The position numbers and the translations under genes were made by a program. Shown piece by piece: positions 15,438-25,536 of a stretch of DNA of 64,000 bases. Numbering within the stretch: the first letter of the stretch is position 1; the number at the start of each line of letters is the position of its first letter. The notes under the pieces were generated by a model. That model did no database searches and was not told the origin of the DNA. It saw only the letters and a list, made by a program, of their open reading frames with translations. This stretch comes from Pseudoalteromonas luteoviolacea (lineage in GTDB: Bacteria > Pseudomonadota > Gammaproteobacteria > Enterobacterales > Alteromonadaceae): positions 620,001 to 684,000 of the forward strand of contig NZ_JAGJEH010000002.1 of the NCBI RefSeq assembly GCF_018100925.1, written 5' to 3'.

Positions 15438-17087
15438 TTACATATTCGGGTAGTTGGGTCCACCAGCGCCTTCTGGTGTCACCCAAGTAATATTTTGGCT
15501 AGGATCTTTGATATCACAGGTTTTACAGTGAATACAGTTTTGTGCATTAATCACAAATTGCTTTTCACCTGCTTCATTTTCGTTTATCTCGTAAACACCA
15601 GCAGGGCAGTAACGCTGTGCGGGTTCCGCATATTGCTCTAAATTAACCGAAATTGGTATGCTGGCGTCTTTGAGTTGCAAATGGCAGGGTTGAACTTCTT
15701 CATGGTTGGTATTTGATAAAAAGACCGAAGAAAGCTTATCAAAGCTGAGCTTGCCATCCGGTTTCGGATAGTCGATTTTAGTCGCGTCTTTGGCCAGTCT
15801 TAGGGACTCGTAATCTTTGCTAATATCTTTGATTGTGAAAGGTAATGCACCAGAGAAGAAATTTTGGTCAATCATGTTGTAGGCGCCACCTAAGTAGCGA
15901 CCAAGCTTGTGCATGGCTGGACCAAAATTTCGAGATTGATAAAGCTCTTCGTGCAGCCAACTCGCCTTAAACTTGTCGTCGAAACTTTGTAAGTCAGCTG
16001 CCGCGTCCTCTTTTGAGAGCGCTTCAATGATAGTATCGGCGCCGATCATGCCGGACTTCATTGCTGTGTGGTTTCCTTTGATTTTGGCAAAGTTCAAGGT
16101 GCCTGCATCGCAGCCAATCAACAAACCGCCAGGAAAGTGCATTTTAGGCAATGCGTGTAATCCACCTTTTGCGATTGCGCGTGCACCGTATGAAATACGT
16201 TCACCGCCTTCTAGGGTTTGTTTAAACACTGGATGATGTTTCATGCGCTGAAATTCATCAAATGGGCTTAAATATGGGTTTTTGTAGTTCAAATCGATGA
16301 TCAGACCAACCACAACTTGGTTATTTTCGGCGTGGTACATAAATGAGCCGCCATGGGTTTCATTATCAAGTGGCCACCCAGTGCCGTGAACCACAGTACC
16401 TTCTTTGTGCTTCTCTGGGTCGATTTGCCAAATTTCTTTAAAACCAATGCCGTAGTGCTGTGGTGTGGCGTCTTTATCTAGCTCAAACTCTTTGATCAAT
16501 TGTTTACCTAAGTGGCCGCGGCAACCTTCAGCAAACACTGTGTATTTAGCCCGCAGCTCCATACCCGGCATATAGGTATCTTTTGGCTGACCATCTCTGT
16601 CTAAGCCCATATCGCCTGTGACAATACCTTTAACTTCGTTTTCTTCAATGATCAGTGAATGAGCACTAAAGCCGGGGAAAATCTCTACCCCAAGCGCTTC
16701 TGCTTGCTCAGCTAACCAACGACAGACGTTGCCCATAGAAACGATGTAATTACCTTCGTTTTTAAAGGTTTTTGGCACCACCATATGTGGTAGGTTTGTT
16801 GCGTTTTGCTCATCTTTAAACAGGTAGATTTCATCTTCTGTTACTTTTGTTGTAAGAGGTGCGCCTTTTTGCGCCCAATCTGGAATGAGTTCATCTAATG
16901 CTTTGGTCTCGAAAACGGCACCGGACAAAATATGTGCACCCACTTCTGAGCCTTTTTCTACCACACAGATCATGAGTTCTTGTTCTTTTTGCTGTGCTTG
17001 TTGAGCGAGTCGAATAGCGCATGATAAGCCTGCAGGGCCCGCACCCACTATGACGACATCAAATTCCATGGTTTCACGTTCGACCAT
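15438..17087 (-). CDS. Electron transfer flavoprotein-ubiquinone oxidoreductase
   Basis: A 549-residue membrane-attached flavoprotein that passes electrons from ETF to ubiquinone. The FAD site is at the N terminus (VVIVGAGPAGLSCA, residues about 11-24). The C-terminal cluster domain has the [4Fe-4S] Cys set in YCPAGVYE and NCIHCKTCDIKDP, and it ends in the family signature GGPNYPNM. Length is normal. The GAGG five bases before ATG 17087 supports this start. It is divergent from etfBA across a region with two TTGACGT-type palindromes, so all three genes are likely controlled together during fatty acid or branched-chain amino acid breakdown. Confidence 0.96.
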   Translation of the reverse strand: MVERETMEFDVVIVGAGPAGLSCAIRLAQQAQQKEQELMICVVEKGSEVGAHILSGAVFETKALDELIPDWAQKGAPLTTKVTEDEIYLFKDEQNATNLPHMVVPKTFKNEGNYIVSMGNVCRWLAEQAEALGVEIFPGFSAHSLIIEENEVKGIVTGDMGLDRDGQPKDTYMPGMELRAKYTVFAEGCRGHLGKQLIKEFELDKDATPQHYGIGFKEIWQIDPEKHKEGTVVHGTGWPLDNETHGGSFMYHAENNQVVVGLIIDLNYKNPYLSPFDEFQRMKHHPVFKQTLEGGERISYGARAIAKGGLHALPKMHFPGGLLIGCDAGTLNFAKIKGNHTAMKSGMIGADTIIEALSKEDAAADLQSFDDKFKASWLHEELYQSRNFGPAMHKLGRYLGGAYNMIDQNFFSGALPFTIKDISKDYESLRLAKDATKIDYPKPDGKLSFDKLSSVFLSNTNHEEVQPCHLQLKDASIPISVNLEQYAEPAQRYCPAGVYEINENEAGEKQFVINAQNCIHCKTCDIKDPSQNITWVTPEGAGGPNYPNM

Positions 17088-17167
17088 TTTTACCTCGTAT
17101 ACATTGACGGTAGATTAACTTAAACTCGAGTTAAGTTCTTTTTACGTTAAGCTAAGGTTATTTTAGG

Positions 17168-17183
17168 TTGACGTTTACGTCAA
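17168..17183. promoter_or_regulatory. Palindromic operator 1 in the etfB/ETF-QO divergent region
   Basis: TTGACGTTTACGTCAA is a dyad with 7-base arms. Its first six bases can act as a -35 box with TAGGCT (17191-17196) as a -10, 17 bases apart, reading toward etfB. A protein here would compete with RNA polymerase. The motif resembles sites of the MerR-type LiuR regulators of catabolic genes, as I recall them. Confidence 0.6.
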
Positions 17184-17216
17184 CAGGAAGTAGGCTGGTT
17201 TCATTAAATTGTTTTA

Positions 17217-17232
17217 TTGACGTACGCGTCAG
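17217..17232. promoter_or_regulatory. Palindromic operator 2 before etfB
   Basis: TTGACGTACGCGTCAG repeats the pattern of operator 1, with 49 bases between centres. It sits about 30 bases before the etfB start. Confidence 0.55.
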
Positions 17233-17262
17233 CTACACAAATAACCAGATGATGGAGTAACC

Positions 17263-18015
17263 ATGAAAGTACTTGTACCAATCAAACGCGTGATTGACTA
17301 CAACGTCAAAGCGAGAGTCAAGGCAGATAACAGCAATGTTGATCTTACCAATGTTAAGATGGCCATGAACCCGTTTTGCGAAATCGCAGTAGAAGAAGCG
17401 ATTAGATTAAAAGAAGCAGGCAGTGCAACTGAAGTAATCGCCGTATCTATCGGTGATAAAGCTTGTCAAGAACAGCTGCGCACGGCATTGGCACTTGGTG
17501 CTGACAAGGCGATCCACATCGAAACAGATGCAACTTTAGAGTCGCTACATGTTGCAAAATTACTGGCTAAATTAGTAGAGCAAGAAAACCCTGAGTTAGT
17601 CATTTTAGGTAAACAATCTATTGATGCTGATAATAACCAAACAGGCCAAATGCTTGGTGCGTTGACGAAGCGAGGCCAAGGAACATTTGCATCTAAGTTG
17701 GTAATAGAAGGTGGCAATGCCATCGTGACGCGTGAGGTAGATGGCGGTCTGCAAACTGTGTCTTTAGCATTACCGGCGATTGTCACAACTGACTTACGCT
17801 TAAACGAACCTCGTTACGCGACACTGCCGAACATAATGAAGGCGAAGCGCAAACCGCTTGATGTCATCGCAGCAGATTCACTCGGCGTTGACTTAGCGCC
17901 ACGTGTTGAGCTTGTTAGAGTTGATGAGCCGGCTAAGCGAGAAGCTGGTGTTGTCGTAGAGAGCGTTGAAGAGCTAGTAACTAAACTTAAGACAGAAGCA
18001 AAGGTGATCTCATGA
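17263..18015 (+). CDS. etfB: Electron transfer flavoprotein subunit beta
   Basis: The 250-residue small subunit of ETF, which carries electrons from acyl-CoA dehydrogenases to ETF-QO. It starts [16 protein letters not shown] and holds the AMP-binding region and the family signature near [32 protein letters not shown] is six bases before the start. It overlaps etfA by four bases (ATGA), the normal coupling. The two palindromic operators upstream probably set its expression. Confidence 0.97.
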   Translation: MKVLVPIKRVIDYNVKARVKADNSNVDLTNVKMAMNPFCEIAVEEAIRLKEAGSATEVIAVSIGDKACQEQLRTALALGADKAIHIETDATLESLHVAKLLAKLVEQENPELVILGKQSIDADNNQTGQMLGALTKRGQGTFASKLVIEGGNAIVTREVDGGLQTVSLALPAIVTTDLRLNEPRYATLPNIMKAKRKPLDVIAADSLGVDLAPRVELVRVDEPAKREAGVVVESVEELVTKLKTEAKVIS

Positions 18016-18938
18016 GCGTATTAGTCATTGCAGAACATGAAAATGGTGTTTTAAAGCCTGAAACTGCGAAAGTGATCTCGGCAGCTGTCAAAATTGGCGG
18101 TGAGGTTGATGTATTAGTTGCGGGTAGCAGTGTTGCTGCGGCTGCAGACGCTGTTGCTGGTATTGCAGGCGTTACATCAGTTAAGTTGGTTGATAATGCA
18201 AACTTTGAACATCAATTGGCAGAAAATACAGCAGATCTAGTCGTTGAGTTAGCTGCGGGCTACAGCCATATTCTTGCCAGTGCATCGACAACGGGTAAAA
18301 ATATTTTACCGCGTGTTGCTGCACTTTTAGACAAGTCACAAATTTCTGAAATTGTTGATGTAGTTGATGCTGATACTTTTAAGCGTCCAATATACGCGGG
18401 CAATGCAATTGCAACTGTAAAATCGTTAGAGTCACAAAAAGTGATCACGGTACGTGCCAGTGCGTTTGATGCAGCGGGTGAGCAAGCTCCAGTGTCTGTT
18501 GAGACGTTATCAAATGGAGCTGCTAATAGCCTAAGTAGCTTTGTTGGTGTTGAGCAAACAGAATCAGAGCGCCCGGAGCTTACAGCAGCTCCTGTGATTA
18601 TCTCTGGTGGCCGTGGTATGCAAAACGGTGACAATTTTGCGCTTCTGAATGGTATTGCAGATAAACTTGGTGCGGCAATTGGTGCATCTCGTGCGGCTGT
18701 AGATGCTGGCTTCGTACCGAATGATATGCAAGTAGGGCAGACTGGTAAGATTGTCGCACCAGATCTTTATATTGCAGTAGGTATTAGCGGAGCAATCCAA
18801 CACCTTGCTGGTATGAAAGACTCTAAAATCATTGTTGCAATCAACAAAGATCCAGAGGCGCCTATTTTCCAAGTCGCTGATTATGGCTTAGTCGCCGACT
18901 TATTTGACGTATTACCTGAGCTAGAACAAGCTCTGTAA
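18012..18938 (+). CDS. etfA: Electron transfer flavoprotein subunit alpha
   Basis: The 308-residue FAD-binding subunit of ETF. The C-terminal FAD domain shows [12 protein letters not shown], then [45 protein letters not shown], and a closing [25 protein letters not shown], all standard. It is translationally coupled to etfB and followed by a clear terminator. Confidence 0.97.
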   Translation: MSVLVIAEHENGVLKPETAKVISAAVKIGGEVDVLVAGSSVAAAADAVAGIAGVTSVKLVDNANFEHQLAENTADLVVELAAGYSHILASASTTGKNILPRVAALLDKSQISEIVDVVDADTFKRPIYAGNAIATVKSLESQKVITVRASAFDAAGEQAPVSVETLSNGAANSLSSFVGVEQTESERPELTAAPVIISGGRGMQNGDNFALLNGIADKLGAAIGASRAAVDAGFVPNDMQVGQTGKIVAPDLYIAVGISGAIQHLAGMKDSKIIVAINKDPEAPIFQVADYGLVADLFDVLPELEQAL

Positions 18939-18954
18939 CCTATTCTGGTTGTTG

Positions 18955-18985
18955 AAGCCGTGTGCACTATGCCGCGGCTTTTTTC
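18955..18985 (+). terminator. Terminator after etfA
   Basis: AAGCCG (18955-18960) pairs with CGGCTT (18975-18980), followed by T-rich sequence. It faces the convergent AraC gene. Confidence 0.75.
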
Positions 18986-18989
18986 CTTT

Positions 18990-19988
18990 TTATATCCTTA
19001 CTTTTCTTAATTCTGACGGCGTCACGCCAAACCAACGTTTAATTGCGCGTCTAAAGTTTGGCAAATCATTGAAATCCAGAACTTTAGCCACCTGCGAGTT
19101 TGAGTAGCCTTGTTGCCCAATGCAGAAGCCTGCTTGTTGGCTCAGTACCCTATCTTTTAAGCAACTAAATTGACTGTTGTGCAATGCGAGTTTTCGTTTC
19201 AGTGTTGCACCACTGGTATTAAAGTAATTGGCGAGGTCTTCTAATGTTGCTCTGGGGTTGGCAATTAAAAATGATTCCGCATAGGCTAAAAAACCAATAG
19301 CGTTGCTGTTGGCTAAAGTTTTTATATCAGACTGGAGTGCCGGTATTGCGCTGTTTTGCCGCGATTGTAATGCTTCTTTGGAAATCACCACAGTAGTAAA
19401 ATGGTGGCCGAATGACAATAGATTTGCACCTATGGCTTGATATTGTTCAATATATATTGGTGTTGTATACGGCAGTTGAAATTGCACTTGCGTATTTGCA
19501 AAGCGCCACTTTAAAAAGCCGTTGATTAAACTTAGCCACACTTCGAGCAAGAAGCGGTAAACGCTCGGCTGGAGTTCACTAATCGCAGGGTTGACTATTA
19601 AATGTATAGCCTTGTTTTGCGTAAACATTCGTACGCTAAAATATGGAAACAACTCACCTTGTAGTTGTTTGCAAGCGACAAGTAATGCTTTGAGATTACT
19701 GCAATGAAATAAATACGACGCATAGCGTGCACAGATACTGTGGAGTAAATGTTGTCCAAGCACAAAGCTGATGTCCTGTCCAAGGTGGCAAGTCATGACG
19801 TTTTTTATTGTTTGTTCTAGCTGCGAAAAGCTAGAGGCGTGATCTGGTTGTTCAAAATCACTGTGAAACAATTTGGTTCCCTTGAGTGCTTTGTCAGGGT
19901 GTATCCCGCGTTGTTTGGCAAGCTCTATTAGCGGTACTAGCAACTGATGGCTTGAGAGTTTTGATTCGCAAGTTTCAAAATAAAGCAC
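18990..19988 (-). CDS. AraC-family regulator with arabinose-binding-like N domain
   Basis: A 332-residue cytoplasmic regulator of the OruR/ArgR-like AraC subgroup: an N-terminal ligand domain of about 210 residues and a C-terminal double HTH (ATLEDLANYFNTSGATLKRKLA and NSQVAKVLDFNDLPNFRRAIKRWFG, ending TPSELRK). The ligand is unknown. It starts with GTG at 19988, and the G is shared with the TAG stop of the preceding GGDEF gene. So the two genes form one coupled operon, which is unusual and suggests they act together. Confidence 0.85.
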   Translation of the reverse strand: MLYFETCESKLSSHQLLVPLIELAKQRGIHPDKALKGTKLFHSDFEQPDHASSFSQLEQTIKNVMTCHLGQDISFVLGQHLLHSICARYASYLFHCSNLKALLVACKQLQGELFPYFSVRMFTQNKAIHLIVNPAISELQPSVYRFLLEVWLSLINGFLKWRFANTQVQFQLPYTTPIYIEQYQAIGANLLSFGHHFTTVVISKEALQSRQNSAIPALQSDIKTLANSNAIGFLAYAESFLIANPRATLEDLANYFNTSGATLKRKLALHNSQFSCLKDRVLSQQAGFCIGQQGYSNSQVAKVLDFNDLPNFRRAIKRWFGVTPSELRKVRI

Positions 19989-20899
19989 TACGCTACCTGC
20001 TTATTGTGGTGCAACTGTTTGATTAAAAGTTCAAATATTTGTTTGCTTTGCATTGGCTGTGCGACTTCAATGCATGCGCAATGCAAAGTGTTTGGGTCAA
20101 GCGTAAGTAAGTTTTCATCGTATTGATAATGTATTTGTGCAGCTGCACATACTCTTTCTGTAATAGATTGGGCAGTATGAAGTGGAGTAGCGGGGTATAG
20201 GACAATGAACTTGTCACCCGCGTACCTGCAAGCTAAGTCACAACCGCGAATGTTTAACGTGATTAACTGGCCAGTATCACGTAGCAATAGCTCTCCTTTG
20301 GTAATACCGTGTTCGAAACAGAAGCGTCCATATGATTTTAAGTCCAAGATAGCAACGCAAAACTTTGTACCAGTATTAACTAGCTGTTCAATTTCAGTGC
20401 TAATTTGCTTTTCCATATACCGGGCACTATAAAGCCCTGTCACGTAGTCGGTAAATGTATGCTCGCGAAAGTGCCGCTCTTTTTTGAGCAGGGTTAAATT
20501 TAAATATGTCTGCTCTTGATACCACCAGTACATAGCAAAGCTCATAACAATCATGCCCAGCAACGCAGGAAAGGCCTCTAAGGAGCTTAGAGTTGGATGG
20601 ATATGATCAAATGTAAAAAATTCATCGAGGCAGTCTAATAACAGTGAAATGAGCATTAAAGTAAGCCCGCCAGCAAGCGCTGTGGTGACGCGCCCAGTGG
20701 GGCGGCTTAACAACGTAGCGATAAGCCATACCAAAGACATAAATGCCAGACCTCCTTCGCCTAGCGCATCGAGAGTTTCTATGTGGGATGAGGGTTTATG
20801 CTCACCTAGATACACTGTGCACATTAAGGTTGCGGCGACCGATAATATGAGCAATAGCCACAAGTAAAAATGTCTAACTTTGTGAAAGGGAAATATCAT
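19988..20899 (-). CDS. Membrane protein with a degenerate GGDEF domain
   Basis: A 303-residue protein with five or so hydrophobic helices (about residues 8-145) and a GGDEF-type domain after that. The signature reads AGDKF at residues 227-231 in place of GGDEF/GGEEF. The upstream strand reads DLKSYGRFCFEHG, whose Asp is kept but whose surroundings are changed. The Glu to Lys change should end cyclase activity. The I-site RGCD (218-221) is intact and sits exactly five residues before the motif, so it could still bind c-di-GMP. It overlaps the AraC gene by one base and may sense a membrane signal for it. Confidence 0.82.
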   Translation of the reverse strand: MIFPFHKVRHFYLWLLLILSVAATLMCTVYLGEHKPSSHIETLDALGEGGLAFMSLVWLIATLLSRPTGRVTTALAGGLTLMLISLLLDCLDEFFTFDHIHPTLSSLEAFPALLGMIVMSFAMYWWYQEQTYLNLTLLKKERHFREHTFTDYVTGLYSARYMEKQISTEIEQLVNTGTKFCVAILDLKSYGRFCFEHGITKGELLLRDTGQLITLNIRGCDLACRYAGDKFIVLYPATPLHTAQSITERVCAAAQIHYQYDENLLTLDPNTLHCACIEVAQPMQSKQIFELLIKQLHHNKQVA

Positions 20900-21209
20900 G
20901 ATTCAATGCTGAGCCTAGTGAGTATTATTGTTATGTTATTGCGGTTAAATTTCTTTAACAGGGTCAATTTAGCTCACTACTTTGACAGTTTTTTTAATAT
21001 TAATAGCAATAATTGAGCAAAACATCACAAGGCGATTGTTTTCGACACTTTAAAGGGGGTGAAATTAGCTCAGTAATGCTTGGTTTATAGTGAAAAACTA
21101 TTGAAATCAGTGTGTTCTAGGTGTGGGTGAAATAAATAATTCATAATGTACAGATAAGGTTTTTGCGATTTTTAGGGTGAACAATCAATACAATCTGTAC
21201 GAGATAAAT
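20900..21209. other. 310-bp divergent intergenic region
   Basis: AT-rich spacer between the GGDEF gene and the TonB receptor gene. TTGACA at 20982-20987 could be a -35 box, but no matching -10 stands out. GTCAATTTAGCT (20963-20974) equals the first 12 bases of the palindrome at 6160. No Fur box or Pho box was seen. Confidence 0.35.
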
Positions 21210-23999
21210 ATGAAACATACACTACCGTTACCTTTTTCAAAGTCTCACAAAGCTGTGGCCATGCTGCTCGGTTTAATTGCAACCGGTGCCCAAGCCAATA
21301 CCCTTCAGGGACAGATAGGAGATGCACAAAACAAAGCGCTGTTTGAAGGGGCACACGTTAAAATTGTTGAGCTAAACAAACAAGTGAGTTCGAGCCGAGA
21401 TGGCCGCTTCATTTTTACACAAATACCTGCGGGAAACTACACACTTGAAGTGAGCTATATTGGTGCGCAATCTTATCGTCAAACAGTCAAAATCGACGAT
21501 AAACAAGTAACCACTGTGTCTGTTGTGCTCGAACCACTAGACAGTGAGGTTGATAACATCATTGTTGTTGGGCAGCGAGCAGGCCAGGCTGGGGCACTTA
21601 ACCGTCAAAAAAATGCAGATGGGATCATGACGATTGTCAGTGCTGATAGTATCGGCCAATTACCCGACCAAAATGCGGCGGAGGCCTTGCAGCGTTTACC
21701 TGGCATGTTTATTCAGCGTGACCAAGGTGAAGGGCGTTTTGTGGGGATCCGAGGTATCGATCCTGGATTGAACAACGTCTCCATTAATGGGGCAAATGTG
21801 CCCTCTCCAGAAGCAGGGATCCGTAGTGTCGCGATGGATGTGATACCTAGCGAGATTATACAAAGCTTAGAAGTCAGTAAAACGGTAACACCAGATATGG
21901 ACGCAAGCGCCATCGGTGGCAGCATCAACGTTAAAAGCTTAAGTGCGTTTGATAGACAAGGGCAAAGTTATAGTTTCACAGCACAAGGTTCTCACAATGA
22001 GTTAGTGAATGAAACAAGTCCAAAACTCTCAGCAAGTTTTAGCGATATTTACGATTTAGCCACGAGTACACAGTTAGGAGTGGCAACAGCGGTTTCTTGG
22101 TTTGAGCGCAAGTTTGGATCTCACAATATGGAAACGGACGGTGGCTGGATGTTGCTAGAGCAGGAGAGTGCAGAAACAGGAGAGGACGTTGAGTTTTTTG
22201 GTGCCGAAGAAATAGAGCAGCGGCACTATCAAGTTAAACGCGAGCGATTAGGCGCGGCACTGAATCTGGATTTGCATCAAGGGGCGATGAATAAATACTA
22301 TCTGCGCACACTTTATAGTGAATTTTCTGATGATGAATTCCGCAAGCGCAATGAGTATCGGTATGACAAGGGCAAATACCTAACTGCTGAGTCTAGTGAC
22401 ACTGCTGCCTATTTCTCTGATGCTGAAATGGACAGGGACACCAAAGATAGATATGAAGAGCAAAGTATTCTGTCAGTTGTGGCTGGTGCGGAGCACATTC
22501 TAAATAGTTGGTTTATTGAGTATAACCTTGGCTATTCTAAGTCAGATGAAGCTGAGCCGAATCGATTGGATGTTGATTTTGCAGCTGAAGCACTTACTTT
22601 GGGGTATGCGAGCCTAGGGGATACGCCCACTTTATCTCACCCACCTTCAGCACATGATCTCAGTCATTTCTCAATGGATGAAATTGTATGGGAAGACAAC
22701 CTGAGTGAAGATGAAGCAATCAGTTTTAAGTTGGATATCAGCAAGGATTTTGTGCTTAACGGTTACAACGCACAGTTCAAGGCGGGGGTGAAATACTCTG
22801 ACAGAGAAAAACTCAATCGCGTCAATGCCAAGGTTTATGACGGTGGCTTTGATGACATCACTGCGCAACAGTTTGCGATCGACAGTCCTGAATTTGATTT
22901 AGGCGATTTTGGTCCAGGTTTATCACGGCAAGGGATCAGGTCTTACTTTTCATCGAATCAAGCCGGCTTTGACCTAAACGTTTTGGAATCAGATATTGAA
23001 AGTAAGGGCAAAAGCTATACATCACAAGAAACCGTGTCTGCCCTGTATGCGATGTTGAGTTTAGATGTTGGCGATTTGAATGTGATTACCGGTCTAAGGT
23101 ATGAAGACACAGAGTACGACACAGTTGGTAGTCGTGTAGAGCTACTTAAGAATGATATTGAGGATAGTGAGCGCGTCGCTATCACACCTTGGGAGGTAAG
23201 TAAAAATTACGACCACTTACTGCCTAACCTCACGATGCGATATGCCCATTCTGATTCGCTTATAACTCGCTTCGCATATACTCAGACCATTGCTAGACCT
23301 AGCTTTGGAGATGCTGCGGCTTTTCAATTATTAGAAAGCGAAACGACTTTGGATGACGACGTTGTACAAATTGAACGAAAAGGCGAAGTTGGAAATCCAA
23401 ACCTTAACCCGTATGAAGCAAGTAACATTGATTTTTCTATCGAGTATTATCCAGGCAAGATAGGTGTGTTATCTGCGGGGTTATTTCACAAGAATATTGA
23501 TAACTATATAGCTAAAAAGCAGGTACAAGATAATGGTCTTTGGGATGGATTTGAAGAAGTGATCCAATCGGTAAATGGTGGAGAAGCCGAGCTCAGCGGA
23601 CTAGAATTGGCTTATACCAAAAATTTCGATAATGGCCTGATGATATCTGCGAATGGTACATTTATTGATGCTGATGATGCCCTGCCTAACCAGTCTGACA
23701 CCGTTGCAAACCTCATGATTGGCTATGAAAGTAGCCTACTTAGTGCGCGATTGAGTAATAGCTACAAGAGTAAATCGTACATCATGACCGAAAATGATGG
23801 CCGTGTTTACCAAGATGCGCATAACCAAATTGACTTCAGTGTGAAGTATTACATCAGCGAGCAAACGCAAGTGTATTTCAATGCGCTCAACCTTACCGAT
23901 GAACCCCTCTACGTGTACCACGCGCAACCGCGTTACAACTATCAATATGAAAGTTATGGTCGCTCGTATCAACTAGGTATTACCTTAAGCTCATTTTAA
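21210..23999 (+). CDS. TonB-dependent outer membrane receptor with carboxypeptidase-regulatory-like domain
   Basis: A 929-residue receptor. A signal peptide (cut after GAQA) is followed by a beta-sandwich CarboxypepD_reg-like domain (about residues 33-115; FEGAHVKIVELNKQVSSS, GNYTLEVSYIG), a plug (LPDQNAAEALQRLPGMFIQRDQGEG), and a 22-strand barrel ending in a terminal aromatic F. It belongs to the group common in Xanthomonas, Caulobacter and Alteromonadales that imports carbohydrates or other large molecules. I use ATG 21210, because GTG 21177 has its ribosome site too close. The next gene, 55 bases on, is a secreted phosphatase, so the substrate may be a phosphate ester. Confidence 0.92.
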   Translation: MKHTLPLPFSKSHKAVAMLLGLIATGAQANTLQGQIGDAQNKALFEGAHVKIVELNKQVSSSRDGRFIFTQIPAGNYTLEVSYIGAQSYRQTVKIDDKQVTTVSVVLEPLDSEVDNIIVVGQRAGQAGALNRQKNADGIMTIVSADSIGQLPDQNAAEALQRLPGMFIQRDQGEGRFVGIRGIDPGLNNVSINGANVPSPEAGIRSVAMDVIPSEIIQSLEVSKTVTPDMDASAIGGSINVKSLSAFDRQGQSYSFTAQGSHNELVNETSPKLSASFSDIYDLATSTQLGVATAVSWFERKFGSHNMETDGGWMLLEQESAETGEDVEFFGAEEIEQRHYQVKRERLGAALNLDLHQGAMNKYYLRTLYSEFSDDEFRKRNEYRYDKGKYLTAESSDTAAYFSDAEMDRDTKDRYEEQSILSVVAGAEHILNSWFIEYNLGYSKSDEAEPNRLDVDFAAEALTLGYASLGDTPTLSHPPSAHDLSHFSMDEIVWEDNLSEDEAISFKLDISKDFVLNGYNAQFKAGVKYSDREKLNRVNAKVYDGGFDDITAQQFAIDSPEFDLGDFGPGLSRQGIRSYFSSNQAGFDLNVLESDIESKGKSYTSQETVSALYAMLSLDVGDLNVITGLRYEDTEYDTVGSRVELLKNDIEDSERVAITPWEVSKNYDHLLPNLTMRYAHSDSLITRFAYTQTIARPSFGDAAAFQLLESETTLDDDVVQIERKGEVGNPNLNPYEASNIDFSIEYYPGKIGVLSAGLFHKNIDNYIAKKQVQDNGLWDGFEEVIQSVNGGEAELSGLELAYTKNFDNGLMISANGTFIDADDALPNQSDTVANLMIGYESSLLSARLSNSYKSKSYIMTENDGRVYQDAHNQIDFSVKYYISEQTQVYFNALNLTDEPLYVYHAQPRYNYQYESYGRSYQLGITLSSF

Positions 24000-24054
24000 T
24001 TTTTTATTCTAATAAACAATGGCGCTGTTTAGGCAACTAAGCAGCGAATACTCG

Positions 24055-25329
24055 ATGAAGTTAACTTTCTCTCATATAGCAGTGTCAGCCCTATTGCTGA
24101 GCAGCACATTTTTGGTATCAGCTGAAGATACTATTTCGTTTTTGGCATTTGGTGATGGTGGATACCACCCTGATTACCCGAAAACCAAACATATTAAAAA
24201 ACCCAAAAACAAACAGCAGTTTATTGCAGCAGAGAAGGCGGATTGGCTTGAAGACAACAGACCCATTGACGAGTTTGACCATGCGCCAATTTATGTTTAT
24301 CCAGGCACCGAAATCGCGACAGAAGATACCGGTGCTGCGGCTGTAGGCTCTGCAATGGCGAAATTGTGCGAGCGTAAGCCCTGTGAGTTTGGCATACAAC
24401 TTGGTGATAACATCTACCCAGATGGGGCTGACGCCAATGATGGAAAAGATGATCAAAAGCGCATGAATGATCTTATTTTAGGGCCACTAAAGCCACTATT
24501 TAAAAATAATAAGGATCTTATTGTTTACTCTGCGCTGGGCAATCATGACTGGAAAACATCCCGAAAAGGGGTAAAGCTTCAAACGGAGTGGATGGCAAAA
24601 CAGCCTAATTTCCATATGGATGAGCGAGGCTACTATAGTTATAAAATCGGCGAGCCTGGCAATGATGTTGAGTTTTTTGTGCTCGATACCAACATGTTGT
24701 TATCTGGACAGCACTATTACGAGATCCCACTTAAACACGACGGTAGTGAACAAGGCCTTGCTTCAGCGTTGGCAAGCGGTGTCGCAGAAGTTGAAGACAT
24801 AGAGGTGCACGAGTCTCCGGTGAATGGCGAAGACCACAAGCAACTAGTATGGTTAGCTGATGGTTTAAAATCATCGAAAGCAAAGTGGAAAATAGTCTAC
24901 GGGCACCATATTTTGTGGTCAATTGGCGGCACTAAATATGACGAAGGACACGTGTTAAGACGGCTGATTTTACCTGAGTTATGTCAGTATGCAGACGCCT
25001 ATATTGCAGGACATGAACATGACCTTGAACTACTTACGGATGATTGTTCTCGCGTTTTGCCGGGGAATAATAAGCCCAAACTGCCTTTAATTATTAGCGG
25101 AGCTGCGTCAAAAATGCGTGGAACTCACTCACCGTTTGCACAGCAACAAGAAAATCGTTACCCAGAGTATGATCTTATTTGGGCGAAAAGCTTCATTTGG
25201 GGCTTTGCGCATATTGAACTTGATAACCGCAGTGATCGCCTGAATGTCAGCTTTTATACCACACCGAAAGATAAATCAGGCTCGTTGCAGCCAGAAGCGA
25301 GTTTTTCTTTTAAGCATCGTAGTGACTAA
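24055..25329 (+). CDS. Secreted calcineurin-like metallophosphatase
   Basis: A 424-residue exported phosphatase. After a signal peptide (cut near LVSA) come all metal motifs of the family: FGDGGY, LGDNIYPDGADAN (GDN), SALGNHDW (GNHD), KIVYGHHILWS and IAGHEHDLE (GHEH). The layout resembles purple-acid-phosphatase-like enzymes, which cleave phosphomonoesters in the periplasm or outside the cell. ATG 24055 gives a clean signal peptide; a longer start at 24019 does not. It is probably co-transcribed with the TonB receptor, which could take up the product. Confidence 0.88.
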   Translation: MKLTFSHIAVSALLLSSTFLVSAEDTISFLAFGDGGYHPDYPKTKHIKKPKNKQQFIAAEKADWLEDNRPIDEFDHAPIYVYPGTEIATEDTGAAAVGSAMAKLCERKPCEFGIQLGDNIYPDGADANDGKDDQKRMNDLILGPLKPLFKNNKDLIVYSALGNHDWKTSRKGVKLQTEWMAKQPNFHMDERGYYSYKIGEPGNDVEFFVLDTNMLLSGQHYYEIPLKHDGSEQGLASALASGVAEVEDIEVHESPVNGEDHKQLVWLADGLKSSKAKWKIVYGHHILWSIGGTKYDEGHVLRRLILPELCQYADAYIAGHEHDLELLTDDCSRVLPGNNKPKLPLIISGAASKMRGTHSPFAQQQENRYPEYDLIWAKSFIWGFAHIELDNRSDRLNVSFYTTPKDKSGSLQPEASFSFKHRSD

Positions 25330-25536
25330 GTAACAGGTTTATATTTAAAATAGGCTTATTAATTTAAAGTTTAATATATTTTAAGTGGTTGAGTTAATTG
25401 GTGTGTTTGTAGTTTGTTTTTGAACTGGATTAAATGGTGTGATTGGATACTATTATATTAATATGTTGATTTTTTCTTTGCTCTTTTTTTTCTTGTTGCT
25501 ATTATCCTACGTGATTTTTGTTAATAAGGAAATGTT

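Noticed and set aside
15973-16236. Plus-strand frame inside the ETF-QO gene
   Set aside because: Antisense shadow of a fully conserved enzyme.
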